Under the pieces are notes generated by a model. It was not told the DNA's origin, did no database searches, and worked only from the letters and a program-made list of their open reading frames with translations. A stretch of 64,000 nt of DNA from Arsukibacterium sp. (GTDB lineage: Bacteria; Pseudomonadota; Gammaproteobacteria; Enterobacterales; Alteromonadaceae): the NCBI RefSeq assembly GCF_018402695.1, contig NZ_JAGYIM010000016.1, forward strand, positions 124,001-188,000, given 5' to 3'. The position numbers and the translations under genes were made by a program. Below are positions 26,116 to 36,815 of this stretch, piece by piece. Within the stretch, counting starts at the first letter, position 1; every line of letters begins with the position of its first letter.

Positions 26116-27434
26116 CTGTCTGGCACGGCCTCCAGCCGGGCCAGTAGCTGACTATGCTGGCCATACTGATTTTTAGCTTCATTGAGTTGACGTTGCAGTT
26201 TATCCAGCTGTACTCTCAGCTCAGTTAACTGCCGGTTATTATCCTGAAGCAGTGCCTGATGGCTGTCTCGGGCCTGTTGCAATTCAATGTCCAGTTTTGA
26301 GCGGGTATCCTGCTGTTGCTGGTTCAGTTCTGCCCGCACGCTGCTTGTCTGGTTGTTTTGCTGTTCGGTCAGTTCAGCTACCTGTTGCCGGTATGCCGCT
26401 GTCAGACTGTCCAGATTGCTACGTCGGCTGGCATTATGTTCATCTTCCTGTTTCTTAATTTCTGCCAGTTGCGCCTGATATTGCTCGTCAATTCGCTGAT
26501 AGGCCTGCCGACGCTTTTCATCAGATTCTGCTTTATAAACCGTATAGTCTGCTCTGGCCATATTTTTCCGGGCGTTAGTGGTGTCTGCAGCAAACTCGTC
26601 CCGTACTTTATTACGTTCGGTGCTACGGGCTTCCCGGGCCCGGGTCCGCTCGGCAGAAAAGCTCGCCCGGGCCAATCGGTGCTGGCTGTCAATCTCGGCC
26701 ACTTTTTTATCGTAATCTTGTTTAAATACCGCTGTCTGCTGTTGGCGCTCAGCCTGCAGCTGACTACTTAATTCACGGCTCTGGCTGCTTACCTGCTGTT
26801 GTAATTCAGCACGTTGTTGCGAAAACTGTTGTTGCAGGTTAGCCAGGTGGTCAGCGGACAGGCGGGTTTTTTCCTGTAGTTCCCGATTGAGCTCGGTGTA
26901 GCGGGCTATGCCGGATGCCAGCTGCTGTTCCTCAACGGCTATTTTCTGTTGTTGCTCGGTTAATGCGGTTTTGGCTCTTTTTAACAGTTTTTTATAATCT
27001 GAACTTCCCTGAACCACATGTTGCTTATTAAACGCCGATAATGGTTTGCCGGGGCGAAATGGCGGCACGCTTTGCAGATCAAGCCTGCTTTGCCATTGGC
27101 CGGCGTCCAGCGTGGAATAAGCAATACCATGTAATTGAAACGGCTGCTTCTTCTCCTGAGCAATTTCCAGAATGTCGGTCTGCAGCAAACTGCCAACTTT
27201 GTGATGCAGGTTTTCTTTCGGTGCTATAGTGGCAGCAATCCGGTACTGCCATAACGGCTCCACTTTAGTACCGGTGTCTTCACTGGCTTCTACTTTAAAT
27301 TTAGTTACTTGCCAGCCGTCAGGGATATCTTGCTTCAGTTGTTGTTTGACTGCTTCCAGTTGTGGTGGGTCACTGCAGCCAGCCAGCAGCGTAAGCAGTA
27401 AAAATAATCCAGTATATTTAAACCATGTTTTCAT
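26112..27434 (-). CDS. Coiled-coil lipoprotein
   Basis: 440 residues from the ATG at 27434. Lipobox LLAGC (Cys about 19). Residues 20-150 form a globular segment (VKQQLKQDIPDGWQVTKFKV) and about 170-435 is a long, Gln- and Glu-rich coiled coil (LQQQFSQQRAELQQQVSSQ, ELNQQQQDTRSKLDIELQQA). It is probably an envelope-anchored structural protein; no enzyme motif is seen. The stop overlaps the proB stop by 4 bp in convergent orientation. No close family recognised. Confidence 0.7.
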   Translation of the reverse strand: MKTWFKYTGLFLLLTLLAGCSDPPQLEAVKQQLKQDIPDGWQVTKFKVEASEDTGTKVEPLWQYRIAATIAPKENLHHKVGSLLQTDILEIAQEKKQPFQLHGIAYSTLDAGQWQSRLDLQSVPPFRPGKPLSAFNKQHVVQGSSDYKKLLKRAKTALTEQQQKIAVEEQQLASGIARYTELNRELQEKTRLSADHLANLQQQFSQQRAELQQQVSSQSRELSSQLQAERQQQTAVFKQDYDKKVAEIDSQHRLARASFSAERTRAREARSTERNKVRDEFAADTTNARKNMARADYTVYKAESDEKRRQAYQRIDEQYQAQLAEIKKQEDEHNASRRSNLDSLTAAYRQQVAELTEQQNNQTSSVRAELNQQQQDTRSKLDIELQQARDSHQALLQDNNRQLTELRVQLDKLQRQLNEAKNQYGQHSQLLARLEAVPDS

Positions 27435-27612
27435 TGTGTATGCTCCGTCATCAGTTAATCTGTACCCTGAAACTCTGCATAACACTGTAGGGACAGCGGA
27501 CTACTGTGATATGCAGTAGCCGTTACCACAAACAACAACGGTTCTCGGCTAAGTTTAGTCAGGAATTTCCTGAGCAGACAAGTTGGAAGCGAAATAAGTT
27601 TAAGGAATGCTA

Positions 27613-28680
27613 ATGAAGCTGGCGATAGTGGGCGGAGGCATTAATGGCTTATCCAGTGCCTGGCAATTAGCGCTGGCTGGCCATCAGGTAACGCTGTTTG
27701 AACGGGACACCCTGATGGCGGCGACCAGCAGTGCCTCGTCTAAATTACTGCATGGCGGTTTACGCTATCTGGAACAAGGCGAGTTCCGCCTGGTACGCGA
27801 GGCGCTACAGGAGCGGCGCTGGTGGCTGAAAAAAGCCCCGCAGCTGACCCGCCGCCTGCCCATTCTTTATCCTATATACCGCCATTCCCGCCGGCCACGT
27901 TGGCAGCTGAAAATTGGCCTGTGGCTGTACGATGCTTTTGCCGGGCGCAAGGGGATTGGCCGCCATCGCTGGCTTACTGCTGCTCAGACGTTACGCTGTT
28001 CCGGGCATTTAACAGCGGACGGTCTGATAGGTGCTTATTTATTCTTTGATGGCCAGATGGACGACCGAAAACTGGGGCTATGGATGGCGGAGCAATGCAC
28101 CAAGGCCGGGGTGCAGCTGGTTGAGCATAGCCCGGTACGCAAAGTGAGCAGCGATGGCCGGATTTTGCTGGATAGCGGCTGGCTGCAGTTCGATCGGGTG
28201 GTTAACGTGGCCGGGCCCTGGAGCCAGCAGTTGTTGGCGCAGTCAGGCCTGGCGCAGCAGCCTTTGGATCTGGTGCGGGGTAGCCATTTATTATTACCGC
28301 CAATCAGCCGTTACGGTCATATGCTGGAAGTGCCTGGGGAAGCGCGGATTGTTTTTGTACTGCCTTATCAGGGCGATACCTTGCTTGGCACAACCGAGGT
28401 ACGGCAGCAGCTGGATGAAGCTATCGTATGTTCTGCCGCCGAGCGCGACTATTTACTCAGCGTGTATAATCACTATTTTCAGCCCGCTGCCGCTGATGAG
28501 CAGGTACTGCATACCTTTGCCGGCGTACGGCCATTGCTGGCGGGTAGTGCGAATGCCAGTAAAGCCAGCCGGGAGTATCAGCTGAACTGGCAGGGGCGGT
28601 TGCTGACCGTGTCCGGCGGTAAATGGACCACCGCCCGGGCTCTGGCGCGACAGGTTAGCCTGGCTATTGGCAAAAACTAA
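27613..28680 (+). CDS. GlpD-like FAD-dependent oxidoreductase (short form)
   Basis: 355 residues from the second ATG at 27613; AAGGA at 27602-27606 abuts the first ATG at 27607 and is better spaced for the second. The FAD-binding GGGINGL is at about residues 7-13, and SSASSKLLHGGLRYLEQGEF matches the substrate-side signature of glycerol-3-phosphate dehydrogenases. Homologues such as GlpD are about 500 residues with a C-terminal cap that is absent here. It could be a short GlpD-like dehydrogenase or an L-2-hydroxyglutarate-type enzyme; the reaction is not certain. Its promoter is its own. Confidence 0.7.
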   Translation: MKLAIVGGGINGLSSAWQLALAGHQVTLFERDTLMAATSSASSKLLHGGLRYLEQGEFRLVREALQERRWWLKKAPQLTRRLPILYPIYRHSRRPRWQLKIGLWLYDAFAGRKGIGRHRWLTAAQTLRCSGHLTADGLIGAYLFFDGQMDDRKLGLWMAEQCTKAGVQLVEHSPVRKVSSDGRILLDSGWLQFDRVVNVAGPWSQQLLAQSGLAQQPLDLVRGSHLLLPPISRYGHMLEVPGEARIVFVLPYQGDTLLGTTEVRQQLDEAIVCSAAERDYLLSVYNHYFQPAAADEQVLHTFAGVRPLLAGSANASKASREYQLNWQGRLLTVSGGKWTTARALARQVSLAIGKN

Positions 28681-28766
28681 AGTTTGTGGCGCTTAGCGGT
28701 AAAATTCGCATTGTCATATAAATTCTGTATGATTTTAGTAAGTTGTATTACCTTGAAGGGGTAAAA

Positions 28767-30677
28767 ATGTTTAACGCTTTTAATAAAATGCCGGTAAAAC
28801 AGCAATTTGTTCTGGTGCTGGTGTTATTAATTCTACTAAGTTCTGTATTAAGTGGCGTTCTGGCCTATCGACAGTCTAAACAACTGGTGCTGGAGCGGAT
28901 GCTGCAACACGAAATGCCTGCTGTAGTGCGTCAGATTAGTCAGACCCTGGAGGGCCAGGTAAGCCAAATGACCGCGGCAACTCGTCAGCTGGCTGAAAAT
29001 CCTTATGTTTTGCAGTGGGCAGAGCAGGGATTTAATGAACAGGAAGAAGCGTTGTTACTGCAGCAAATCCGCAATGTTAAAACTCAACTTGGCCTGGATG
29101 CCGCCTCCTGGGCTGACCGGCAAACAGGTCGTTACTGGAATCAGGATGGTTTTTTACGGGTACTGAATCAGCAGGAGGATGGTTGGTTTTTTGCCTTTCG
29201 CGACTCTGGCGCAGCGACCAGTGTCAGCTTGTTCACAGAGCCCGGCGGTAAGGTTAGAATGTTTGTTAACTATCAGCAGCTTAACGGCCGCGGATTGTCA
29301 GGTATAGCGGTATCACTGCAGCAGATGGTTGATTATCTCAGTGGGGTACGGATTGCTGATACTGGCCTGGTTTATCTGGCCGATAGTGACGGCAATATCG
29401 TGATCCATCCCGACACCAGCCTGATTAACACACAAACCATGGCCCAGTTATACGGTAACAGTGTTACCCAGCAGCTGTTCGCCGCGACTGAGTTGGGTAC
29501 CCAAGTTACTGATGATTTACTGCTGGTTAGCGTGCCGGTAGAGGGAACAGCATGGTCAGTGGTGGCGCAGGTGCCTTTGGCTGAAGTACTGGCACCAGTG
29601 CGACAGCTGCGCAATACGCTGATGTTGACTGGCCTGGCAGCCACGTTAATTGCCGGCTTGCTGGCGTGGTTGCTGGCCAGCTCACTGACCCGCCGGCTGC
29701 ACTCTGTGGCGGAGACATTGCAAAACATTGGTGAGGGTGAAGGAGATTTACGCCAGCGCTTGCCAGCCGACGGTGCATTGGAAGTAAGGCAGATAGGCAG
29801 TGGTTTTAATAACTTTGTCGCTAAAATTCATGGTCTGATCACTCAGCTGCATCAGCAAAGTGAACAATTACAACAGTCTGCTACTCAGGTGAATGACAGT
29901 GCCAGCCAGAACCGTGATCTGGCACAGGAGCAGCGCGACAGACTAAATGGCATCGCGACGGCAATAGAGGAGCTGACAGCCACGATCAGTGCGGTCGCGG
30001 GCAATGCGGCTAAAGCGGCCGACACTGCAGAACATACCAATGACAACGCCAGTCGCGGCCTGACGGTAATCAGCGATACCAGCCAGAGCCTGCAGCAACT
30101 GACGCGGGAAGTCGATCATATCGCTGCCGTGGTTAGTACCCTGGCGCAAAACAGCGATAAAATCGGCGGTATTCTCAATGTAATTCGTTCGATTTCTGAA
30201 CAAACCAACTTGCTGGCGTTAAATGCGGCCATTGAAGCAGCCCGGGCCGGTGAGCATGGCCGCGGCTTTGCAGTCGTCGCTGATGAAGTACGGCAACTGG
30301 CACAGCGCGCCGCCAGCGCTACCGATGAAATTCAGCAGATGATCAACCAGTTGCAAACTGAATCACAACAGGCGGTCAGTGCCGCTGAGCAAGGTAAACA
30401 GCAAGCCAGTCTGAGTGCTCAGGCTATGCTGGAAGCCACTGCTGAACTGCAGCATATTGTTGATGGTATTCGCGAACTGGACCAGCTGAACCGGCAGGTT
30501 GCGACGGCAACCGATGAGCAGGCCGCTGTGGTACAGCAGCTAGGTCACAGCGTGCACAACGTGGCGCAGCTGGTGGATGACAGCACGGGTTCGGCAACTA
30601 ATCTGGCTGATTTTAGTGTAAGGTTGCGTCAGTTATCGGGAGATTTGAACCGGCTGATTGACCGGTTCATCGTCTAG
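28767..30677 (+). CDS. Methyl-accepting chemotaxis protein
   Basis: 636 residues from the ATG at 28767 (GAAGGGG upstream). TM1 at about residues 11-32, a periplasmic Cache-like sensor (about 33-280; [20 protein letters not shown]), TM2 at about 282-306, HAMP (about 306-360; [12 protein letters not shown]), and a C-terminal signalling hairpin with the conserved tip [20 protein letters not shown] at about 477-497 and [19 protein letters not shown]. It senses an unknown ligand and signals to CheA. Not in an obvious che operon; nothing in the region shows the flagellar system. Confidence 0.93.
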   Translation: MFNAFNKMPVKQQFVLVLVLLILLSSVLSGVLAYRQSKQLVLERMLQHEMPAVVRQISQTLEGQVSQMTAATRQLAENPYVLQWAEQGFNEQEEALLLQQIRNVKTQLGLDAASWADRQTGRYWNQDGFLRVLNQQEDGWFFAFRDSGAATSVSLFTEPGGKVRMFVNYQQLNGRGLSGIAVSLQQMVDYLSGVRIADTGLVYLADSDGNIVIHPDTSLINTQTMAQLYGNSVTQQLFAATELGTQVTDDLLLVSVPVEGTAWSVVAQVPLAEVLAPVRQLRNTLMLTGLAATLIAGLLAWLLASSLTRRLHSVAETLQNIGEGEGDLRQRLPADGALEVRQIGSGFNNFVAKIHGLITQLHQQSEQLQQSATQVNDSASQNRDLAQEQRDRLNGIATAIEELTATISAVAGNAAKAADTAEHTNDNASRGLTVISDTSQSLQQLTREVDHIAAVVSTLAQNSDKIGGILNVIRSISEQTNLLALNAAIEAARAGEHGRGFAVVADEVRQLAQRAASATDEIQQMINQLQTESQQAVSAAEQGKQQASLSAQAMLEATAELQHIVDGIRELDQLNRQVATATDEQAAVVQQLGHSVHNVAQLVDDSTGSATNLADFSVRLRQLSGDLNRLIDRFIV

Positions 30678-30682
30678 CCGGT

Positions 30683-32002
30683 TTATAGGGTAATGGCCAG
30701 GATCTTTGAGCGACGTTGATAGTTATACAGCTGTTTTTTCTGGCTGGGTAAATCATCAACGGTAACCAGCTCAAAGCCCTGCTCCAGAAACCAGTGAATA
30801 CTGCGGGTGGTCAGTGCAAATACTTTCTGGTAACGGCGCTGGCGGGCCTGCTGAATAATATGCTTTAACAGCAGGTAGCCACGGTCAGCATCGCGGTAAT
30901 CCGGGTGCACGGCCAAGCAGGCAAACTCACCGACATTTTCATCCGCAAAGGGATATAAGGCTGCGCAGCCAATGACCAGGCCATCACGCTCAATTAAGGT
31001 AAAGTAGTCAATTTCCATTTCCAGCTGTTCACGCGAGCGGCGCACCAGCAAACCCTGTTGCTCCAGCGGCCGGATTAAATCCAGAATGCCACCTATATCT
31101 CTGATGGTTGCACGGCGCAGCTTCTCAGCAGACTCTGTAACTATCTGGGTGCCGATACCATCACGTGAAAACAGCTCCTGCAGCAGGGCGCCGTCTTCAT
31201 CATAACTGACCAGGTGACAACGCGGCACCCCGCCGCGGGTCGCCGTAATGGCCGCATGCAGGAACGCCAGCGTGCCGGGACAGGCACTACTGTTATCAGC
31301 CAGTGTCTGCAGCATGGTTTCAGCTTCATTGGGCATCAGTTCTGCGATAATCTCACCCTCGTCGTCAGTGATGCCGCCGACTTCGCTAAAGCCAATCATT
31401 TTGTCAGCTTTCAGTTTTATCGCCACCTGAGTGGCAATATCCTCTGCGGTTAAATTAAAACTTTCACCGGTAACGGACGCGGCTATTGGCCCCATCAGCA
31501 CAATACCATTATGCTCCAGCTGTCGTTTAATACCTGACACATCGATCCGCCGCACTTTACCACTGTGGTGATAATCAATACCTTCATCGACCCCCAGCGG
31601 CTGAGCAATAACAAAGTTACCACTTACTACGTTAATCTGTGCGCCCTGCATCGGCGTGTTGCTTAAGCTCATCGATAAGCGGGCGGTAATATCCAGTTGC
31701 AATGCCCCGGCTACCTGCTTAATCAGTTTGAATGAGTCATCATCTGTTACTCTTACCCGGTTGTGATACGTTGGTTCAAGCCCTGCTTGCCCCAGCGCCT
31801 GATTAATTTGTGGCCTGGCGCCATACACCAGCACAATTTTAATCCCCAGGCTGTTAAGCAGGGCAATATCATTAATAATACTGCGAAAACCCGGTTGGGT
31901 AATGGCCTCACCGCCCAGCATTACCACGAAGGTTTTGCCACGGTGAGCATTAACATACGGAGCAGACTGGCGAAAACCGGAGACAAGTTCAGTAGTGCGC
32001 AC
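30683..32002 (-). CDS. argA: Amino-acid N-acetyltransferase (N-acetylglutamate synthase)
   Basis: 439 residues from a GTG at 32002. An upstream in-frame ATG would add 33 non-family residues; the GTG gives the family start [20 protein letters not shown], with AAGGAAG upstream. N-terminal amino-acid-kinase-like regulatory domain (about residues 1-290; [22 protein letters not shown]) and a C-terminal GNAT domain (about 295-439; [20 protein letters not shown]). First committed step of arginine synthesis, and the feedback site for arginine. Convergent with the chemoreceptor gene, 5 bp apart. Confidence 0.94.
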   Translation of the reverse strand: MRTTELVSGFRQSAPYVNAHRGKTFVVMLGGEAITQPGFRSIINDIALLNSLGIKIVLVYGARPQINQALGQAGLEPTYHNRVRVTDDDSFKLIKQVAGALQLDITARLSMSLSNTPMQGAQINVVSGNFVIAQPLGVDEGIDYHHSGKVRRIDVSGIKRQLEHNGIVLMGPIAASVTGESFNLTAEDIATQVAIKLKADKMIGFSEVGGITDDEGEIIAELMPNEAETMLQTLADNSSACPGTLAFLHAAITATRGGVPRCHLVSYDEDGALLQELFSRDGIGTQIVTESAEKLRRATIRDIGGILDLIRPLEQQGLLVRRSREQLEMEIDYFTLIERDGLVIGCAALYPFADENVGEFACLAVHPDYRDADRGYLLLKHIIQQARQRRYQKVFALTTRSIHWFLEQGFELVTVDDLPSQKKQLYNYQRRSKILAITL

Positions 32003-32257
32003 GGGTAAGAGACTTCCTTTTGCTAAAACATTAATATTGTGAGTTATAAAGATGGCAGCAAGCTGACAAAATGCCAACTTTAGCGCCAGCAAAGGTGGCA
32101 TTTTATGATCTATTTGGGTTTTTATCTACTTTTAAAGCATATTTATTCACATTGTTGGCTATTCTGTGCCATTTTCTGTTGTAAGTTGAAAAATGGGTCA
32201 GAGTAATTTTTGTCTCAGGCAGGACAGTGGAACGGTTCCGTTTTTAATCAAGAAGTA

Positions 32258-33406
32258 TTAATCAAGAATAATATGGGGCAAAAACCGAGAACTATCTTTG
32301 GTGATCAGGCTGTTGTCTTCGCGGATACAAATGCCGGCGGCACTGTCGCCAACTACCCAGCTGCCAATTAAGGTGTAGTTGTCGCCAAATTGTGGCAAAG
32401 GCGCCAGCGCCTGGCGAATATAGCCGCTGTCAGTATAAGGGCCGTCTTCGGTTAAGCGCTGACCATTGGCGGTAACCAGTTCAATATTGGCGCCTTCCCG
32501 TGAAAACAGGGGTTTTTTCACCCAGCCAGCCTCGACGGGCTGCTTATCGGCAAAAAACGCTGGCAGCAAATTGGGATGGCCCTGATGCTTTTGCCATAAT
32601 AACGGCAAAATACCCTTGTTCGACAATAGCAGTTTCCAGCAGGGCTCCAGCCACTGGGTTTTACTGGTCAGAATGGTACTGGCAAAGTCCTCCTGCAGCA
32701 TAAACTCCCACGGGTACAGCTTAAATAAGCCGTTAATTGGAAAGCCATCCATATCGACCAGCTGGCCTTCAATATCGCCCAGTTGTTCCAGCTGAATATA
32801 GCGGCAATTGAGGCCGGCCTGCAGCGCTATGTCCATCAGATAGTCGACGGTACCTTTATCTTCAATGCTTTCGGTGACACTGCTAAAGTAAAAAGGCTGC
32901 GCCAGTGGTAACTGCGCAAAGGCTTGCTCCAGTTTGTCCTGCAGCGAGTTAAACTGATCGGCGCCTTGCGGCAGCTGGCCGCGCATTAGTTGATCTTCCA
33001 GCCAGACCCACTGGAAAAAGCCGGTTTCAAATAACGAGGTTGGCGTGTCGTAGTTCAGCTCCAGTAATTTAGCCGGACCGGTACCGTTATAACTGAAGTC
33101 CATTCTGCCATACAAATGTGGCTCACCGCTGCGCCAGCTGGCGGCAATGTAATCCCAGAACGGCTTTGGAATAGCCAGTTGCTGCAGCAATTGCTCATCG
33201 GCCAGAATATCGGGTACCAGATCAAGGGCCATCTGGTGCAACTCTTCAGTTGGAGTTTCTAAATCCTGCTCTATTTGTTGCAGGCTGAACTGATAATAAG
33301 CGCTTTCATCCCAGTAGGGTTCATTGTCGATAGTATGAAACGTAAAACCAACACTGTTGGCAAAATCCTGCCAGCCTGGCCGTGGTGCAATGTTATGCCG
33401 TTTCAT
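32258..33406 (-). CDS. Glutathionylspermidine synthase-family ATP-grasp protein (YgiC/YjfC-like)
   Basis: 382 residues, the length of the amidase-less YgiC/YjfC proteins. The ATP-grasp ligase fold has MDFSYNGTGPAKLLELNYDT, PTSLFETGFFQWVW, KPLFSREGANIELV, and VGDSAAGICIREDNSLITKDS. It resembles the synthetase half of GspA but lacks the amidase half. Acts on an unidentified substrate. It is the last gene of a likely operon DUF350-DUF1190-synthetase with 5-bp and 10-bp gaps, a conserved neighbourhood in gammaproteobacteria. Confidence 0.88.
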   Translation of the reverse strand: MKRHNIAPRPGWQDFANSVGFTFHTIDNEPYWDESAYYQFSLQQIEQDLETPTEELHQMALDLVPDILADEQLLQQLAIPKPFWDYIAASWRSGEPHLYGRMDFSYNGTGPAKLLELNYDTPTSLFETGFFQWVWLEDQLMRGQLPQGADQFNSLQDKLEQAFAQLPLAQPFYFSSVTESIEDKGTVDYLMDIALQAGLNCRYIQLEQLGDIEGQLVDMDGFPINGLFKLYPWEFMLQEDFASTILTSKTQWLEPCWKLLLSNKGILPLLWQKHQGHPNLLPAFFADKQPVEAGWVKKPLFSREGANIELVTANGQRLTEDGPYTDSGYIRQALAPLPQFGDNYTLIGSWVVGDSAAGICIREDNSLITKDSSRFLPHIILD

Positions 33407-33411
33407 TAAAA

Positions 33412-34026
33412 TCAGCCTCCGTAACTGCGATTAACACTACGCTGCGCTGCCTGAGCGCCAAAGCCACCCCGCCGCGCCAGTGCTGCCGGTTTCGGCTGTA
33501 CGGCAGAGGGCCGGATAGTGGTACTACCCGGTTGGCTGGCTACGGCGGTGTTAGTAGCGGTCCGAAAGGTATTGCGGTCATCCCGCGATTTATACAGCGG
33601 CTGGGTTGGCACGGGGTTGCGCCCGGTCGCCGCCACCGTTTGCTGGTTGGCCGCCTGACCGGCGCCCGGTGTTAATCCACCACGGTTAAGCATCTGGCCG
33701 GCCATAAAGCCCATCATCATTGGCATAAAAAAACTGCCCTGTTGGTGCTGCTCAGGCGCGGTCTCACACTGGCCTGGCCCAAAATCGGCTTCACATTCCT
33801 GCTTATTGGCATAGCGCGGCGCCACTTTCGGGTGTAATTGCGCCGCTTCAGCAAATGCGGCCTGACACTGTTCAGGTGGATTATAAAATGCGGCACATTC
33901 ATCCGGGGTGCTGAATACCTGGGCTTCCACCTGTTTTTCCGCACAACCATTTAAAGCCAGACCGGTGGCCGGAAGCATAAAAATCAGCGCCGCTTTCTGG
34001 CTGCGCTTGCTGGGACGTACCTTCAT
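33412..34026 (-). CDS. DUF1190 family lipoprotein (YgiB/YjfM-like)
   Basis: 204 residues. Signal with lipobox-like ALNGC (Cys about 28). Conserved cysteines and motifs of YgiB: VFSTPDECAAFYNPPEQCQA, NKQECEADFGPGQCET, and GSFFMPMMMGFMAGQMLN. The C-terminal third is low-complexity and ends in GGFGAQAAQRSVNRSYGG, a Gly/Arg-rich tail typical of the family. Cell-envelope protein of unknown function, second gene of the DUF350 operon. Confidence 0.85.
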   Translation of the reverse strand: MKVRPSKRSQKAALIFMLPATGLALNGCAEKQVEAQVFSTPDECAAFYNPPEQCQAAFAEAAQLHPKVAPRYANKQECEADFGPGQCETAPEQHQQGSFFMPMMMGFMAGQMLNRGGLTPGAGQAANQQTVAATGRNPVPTQPLYKSRDDRNTFRTATNTAVASQPGSTTIRPSAVQPKPAALARRGGFGAQAAQRSVNRSYGG

Positions 34027-34036
34027 ACGATACTCC

Positions 34037-34465
34037 TTAATAAGTCATACAGGCGGCATTTAACATGCCAACGGTGATGGAACAACCGGCCGAAAAAATA
34101 CCGGCAGCCAATTCACCCTGGGTAATACGGTGTGGTAACTGTTTCAGGGCAGTGCTGCTGATCAGAAAGGTCAGCACCTGAACTATTAACGCCACGGCGC
34201 CCCAGATAGCACAATCCAGTAGCGACATTGAGTTGGTAATGGCACTGGCCAGGGGCCAAGCGAAACCAACTAAGGCACCGGCAAAGGCGATGGCTGCTGC
34301 CGGGTTATTGGCGCGGATCAGGGCAAATTCATCATGGGGTGTTACCCAGGTGTATAACCGGATAAATACCAGCAACAAAACGACTGCCAGCGCGAAATAA
34401 GCTAAAAATGAGGGTATGCCAGCCAGAGAGCCTAAAGCGGTGTCTAACATGGTGCTGTTTGTCAT
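34037..34465 (-). CDS. DUF350 family membrane protein (YjfL-like)
   Basis: 142 residues with four hydrophobic helices (about 13-35, 48-72, 80-104, 115-140). The NPAAAIAFAGALVGFAWPLA motif is characteristic of DUF350. First gene of the operon with DUF1190 and the ATP-grasp protein. Function unknown; the neighbourhood suggests an envelope peptide or polyamine-conjugate function. Confidence 0.87.
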   Translation of the reverse strand: MTNSTMLDTALGSLAGIPSFLAYFALAVVLLLVFIRLYTWVTPHDEFALIRANNPAAAIAFAGALVGFAWPLASAITNSMSLLDCAIWGAVALIVQVLTFLISSTALKQLPHRITQGELAAGIFSAGCSITVGMLNAACMTY

Positions 34466-34665
34466 GAAAAGTTCCTGCGATTAAATGCCAGCGCTGATCC
34501 TGCTTAAAAAGCCGGCGTAATTCAAGTAAAACCGCTTACGCGCAGCGACTTTACCTTTTGTCGCAGCCTGGCAGCGGGTTAACCTGCCATGCTTTACAAC
34601 CAGGGCAGAGCTTTTACACTCGGGTTATAGTTAAAACAATAATAGTCATTATCCAAGGAACCACT

Positions 34666-36744
34666 ATGAATAAAGTATCTGCCCTGGCGTTAGGCGTCGC
34701 CTTGTCGCTTGGTCTGGCCGCCTGCAGCAGCCAACCTGTTGTTAATAACACTGCCGCGTCTGCCGAAATGGCTCAGCAGCCATCTCAGCAACAGCTGGGA
34801 TCAGGTATTGATCCTGCCAATATGGACACCAGCGTGGCACCGCAGCAGGACTTTTTCCGTTATGTAAACGGCAATTGGTTAGCCAGCACCGATATCCCAG
34901 CCGATAAAGCACGTTGGGGTAGTTTTGATGAATTGCGCGAGAATGCCGAAAAGCAAGTGCTGGCGATTATTCAGGAGTTGGCGGCTGGTGAGCATGCGAC
35001 CGGCTCAGATGGTCAGAAAATGGCCGACTTATACCGCTCTTATCTGAATGCAGAGCTGATTAACGTGCTGGGGCTGAACCCGCTGCGTGGTGAAATAGCC
35101 CGGATTGAAAACCTGCGGAACAAGGCGCAATTAGGCCAGTACTGGGGTGAAAACCAGCGCTTTCGTTTCGGTACACCGCTGGCGGTGTATGTCGGTCAGG
35201 ATCAGCGCCAGTCAGATCAGTACATTACCGGTGCCAGTCAGGCCGGCTTAGGCTTGCCGGATCGCGACTATTATTTAAAAGACGATGAGCGCAGTAAGGT
35301 GCTGTTGGCGCAATATGGCAGCTTTATCGAGAACCTGTGGCAGCTGGCGGGCTGGGATAACGCCGGCCAGGCTGCCAAAAATATTCTGGCGATCGAGACG
35401 AAACTGGCTGAAGCCCAGTGGAGCCGTATTCAAAACCGTGACCGCAACGCCACCTACAATAAATTAAGCAAAGCAGAGCTGGCAGAACTGGCACCGGGCT
35501 TTGACTGGCAACGGTTTTTAACCGCGGCCCAGCTTGGCGACATTGAACATATAGTGGTGCGTCAACCCAGCTATTTTACCGCCTTTGCCAAAATTCAGGC
35601 TGACGTGCCGCTGGCGCAGTGGCAACAATACCTGAAGTTTCACTTGTTGCGGGCCAATGCCAATAACCTGAGTGAGCCTTTTGTTAACGCCAGCTTTGAC
35701 TTTTATGGCCGTATTTTAAGTGGTTTGCAGGAACAGCGCAGCCGGGAAAAACGGGCGGTCAGCACTGTGGAGAGCAACCTGGGCTTTATGGTTGGTAAAG
35801 AGTATGTAGAGCGGCATTTTCAGCCTGAAGCCAAAGCGCGGATGGATGAAATGATTGAAAACCTGCGGGTTGCCTTTAAAGAGGCTATTGATGAACTGGA
35901 GTGGATGAGCCCGGCTACCAAGGTGGAAGCTCAGGCTAAGCTGGCGAAATTTAACACCAAAATTGGCTATCCTGATGTCTGGCGCGATTACGAGTGCGTG
36001 ACGATTGCCGCCGACGATTTAATCGGCAACCTGCGCCGTAGCGCAGACTGTGAGTATCAGCGGATGGTAAACCGTTTAGGCCAGCCGGTTAACCGCGATG
36101 AGTGGGGTATGACACCGCAAACGGTGAATGCCTACTACAGTTCAACCATGAACGAGATTGTGTTTCCGGCAGCGATTCTGCAACCCCCGTTTTTTAATGT
36201 CGAAGCAGATGACGCCGTTAACTATGGTGCTATTGGTGGGGTAATTGGTCATGAATTTACCCATGGCTTTGATGATCAGGGCCGCCGCTCTGACGGCGAG
36301 GGTAACCTGCGCGACTGGTGGGTACCAGAAGATGAAAGCCAGTTCCGGGAACGGGCGCAACGAATGATTGATCAATACAGTAACTTTAACCCGATTGACG
36401 ACTTACGGTTACAGGGAGCATTGGGCCTGGGTGAAAACATTGCTGATTTAGGCGGCTTAACGGTGTCTTACCGGGCTTATCAGAAAGCGACTGGAGGCCA
36501 ACCAGACCTGACTATTGACGGCTTTACCCCGGAGCAGCGGTTCTTTATGGGCTGGGCCCAGGTATGGCGGATTAAGTTCCGCGACGAAGCACTGCGCCAG
36601 CAAGTGATCACCGGGCCGCATTCACCGGGCATGTACCGGGTACTGGGCGTGCTGTCGAATATGCCAGAGTTTTACGATGCATTTGAGGTTAAGCCAGGTG
36701 ATGCGATGTACCGGGAAGAAGAGGTCCGGGTCAAAATCTGGTAA
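34666..36744 (+). CDS. M13 family zinc metallopeptidase, lipoprotein
   Basis: 692 residues from ATG 34666, preceded by AAGGAA. Lipobox LAACSS (Cys about 18). The M13 (neprilysin/PepO) fold has DFFRYVNGNWLASTDIPADK near the start, NAYYSSTMNEIVFPAAILQP, the zinc site VIGHEFTHGFDDQGRRSDGE (HEFTH at about 529-533) and the third ligand in ENIADLGG (about 589). Cleaves short peptides outside the cytoplasm. Separated from the next peptidase gene by a terminator. Confidence 0.93.
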   Translation: MNKVSALALGVALSLGLAACSSQPVVNNTAASAEMAQQPSQQQLGSGIDPANMDTSVAPQQDFFRYVNGNWLASTDIPADKARWGSFDELRENAEKQVLAIIQELAAGEHATGSDGQKMADLYRSYLNAELINVLGLNPLRGEIARIENLRNKAQLGQYWGENQRFRFGTPLAVYVGQDQRQSDQYITGASQAGLGLPDRDYYLKDDERSKVLLAQYGSFIENLWQLAGWDNAGQAAKNILAIETKLAEAQWSRIQNRDRNATYNKLSKAELAELAPGFDWQRFLTAAQLGDIEHIVVRQPSYFTAFAKIQADVPLAQWQQYLKFHLLRANANNLSEPFVNASFDFYGRILSGLQEQRSREKRAVSTVESNLGFMVGKEYVERHFQPEAKARMDEMIENLRVAFKEAIDELEWMSPATKVEAQAKLAKFNTKIGYPDVWRDYECVTIAADDLIGNLRRSADCEYQRMVNRLGQPVNRDEWGMTPQTVNAYYSSTMNEIVFPAAILQPPFFNVEADDAVNYGAIGGVIGHEFTHGFDDQGRRSDGEGNLRDWWVPEDESQFRERAQRMIDQYSNFNPIDDLRLQGALGLGENIADLGGLTVSYRAYQKATGGQPDLTIDGFTPEQRFFMGWAQVWRIKFRDEALRQQVITGPHSPGMYRVLGVLSNMPEFYDAFEVKPGDAMYREEEVRVKIW

Positions 36745-36762
36745 GGCGTGGTAGCCACTAAC

Positions 36763-36795
36763 CGCAGGCGGAATAAACCCGCCTGCGTGTTTTGT
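36763..36795 (+). terminator. Rho-independent terminator after the M13 peptidase gene
   Basis: Perfect 9-bp stem CGCAGGCGG / CCGCCTGCG with a 7-base loop, followed by TGTTTTGTC. It ends 20 bp before the start of the S9 peptidase gene, so the second gene needs read-through or its own promoter. Confidence 0.75.
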
Positions 36796-36815
36796 CATTT
36801 AAAAGGAATAACACA

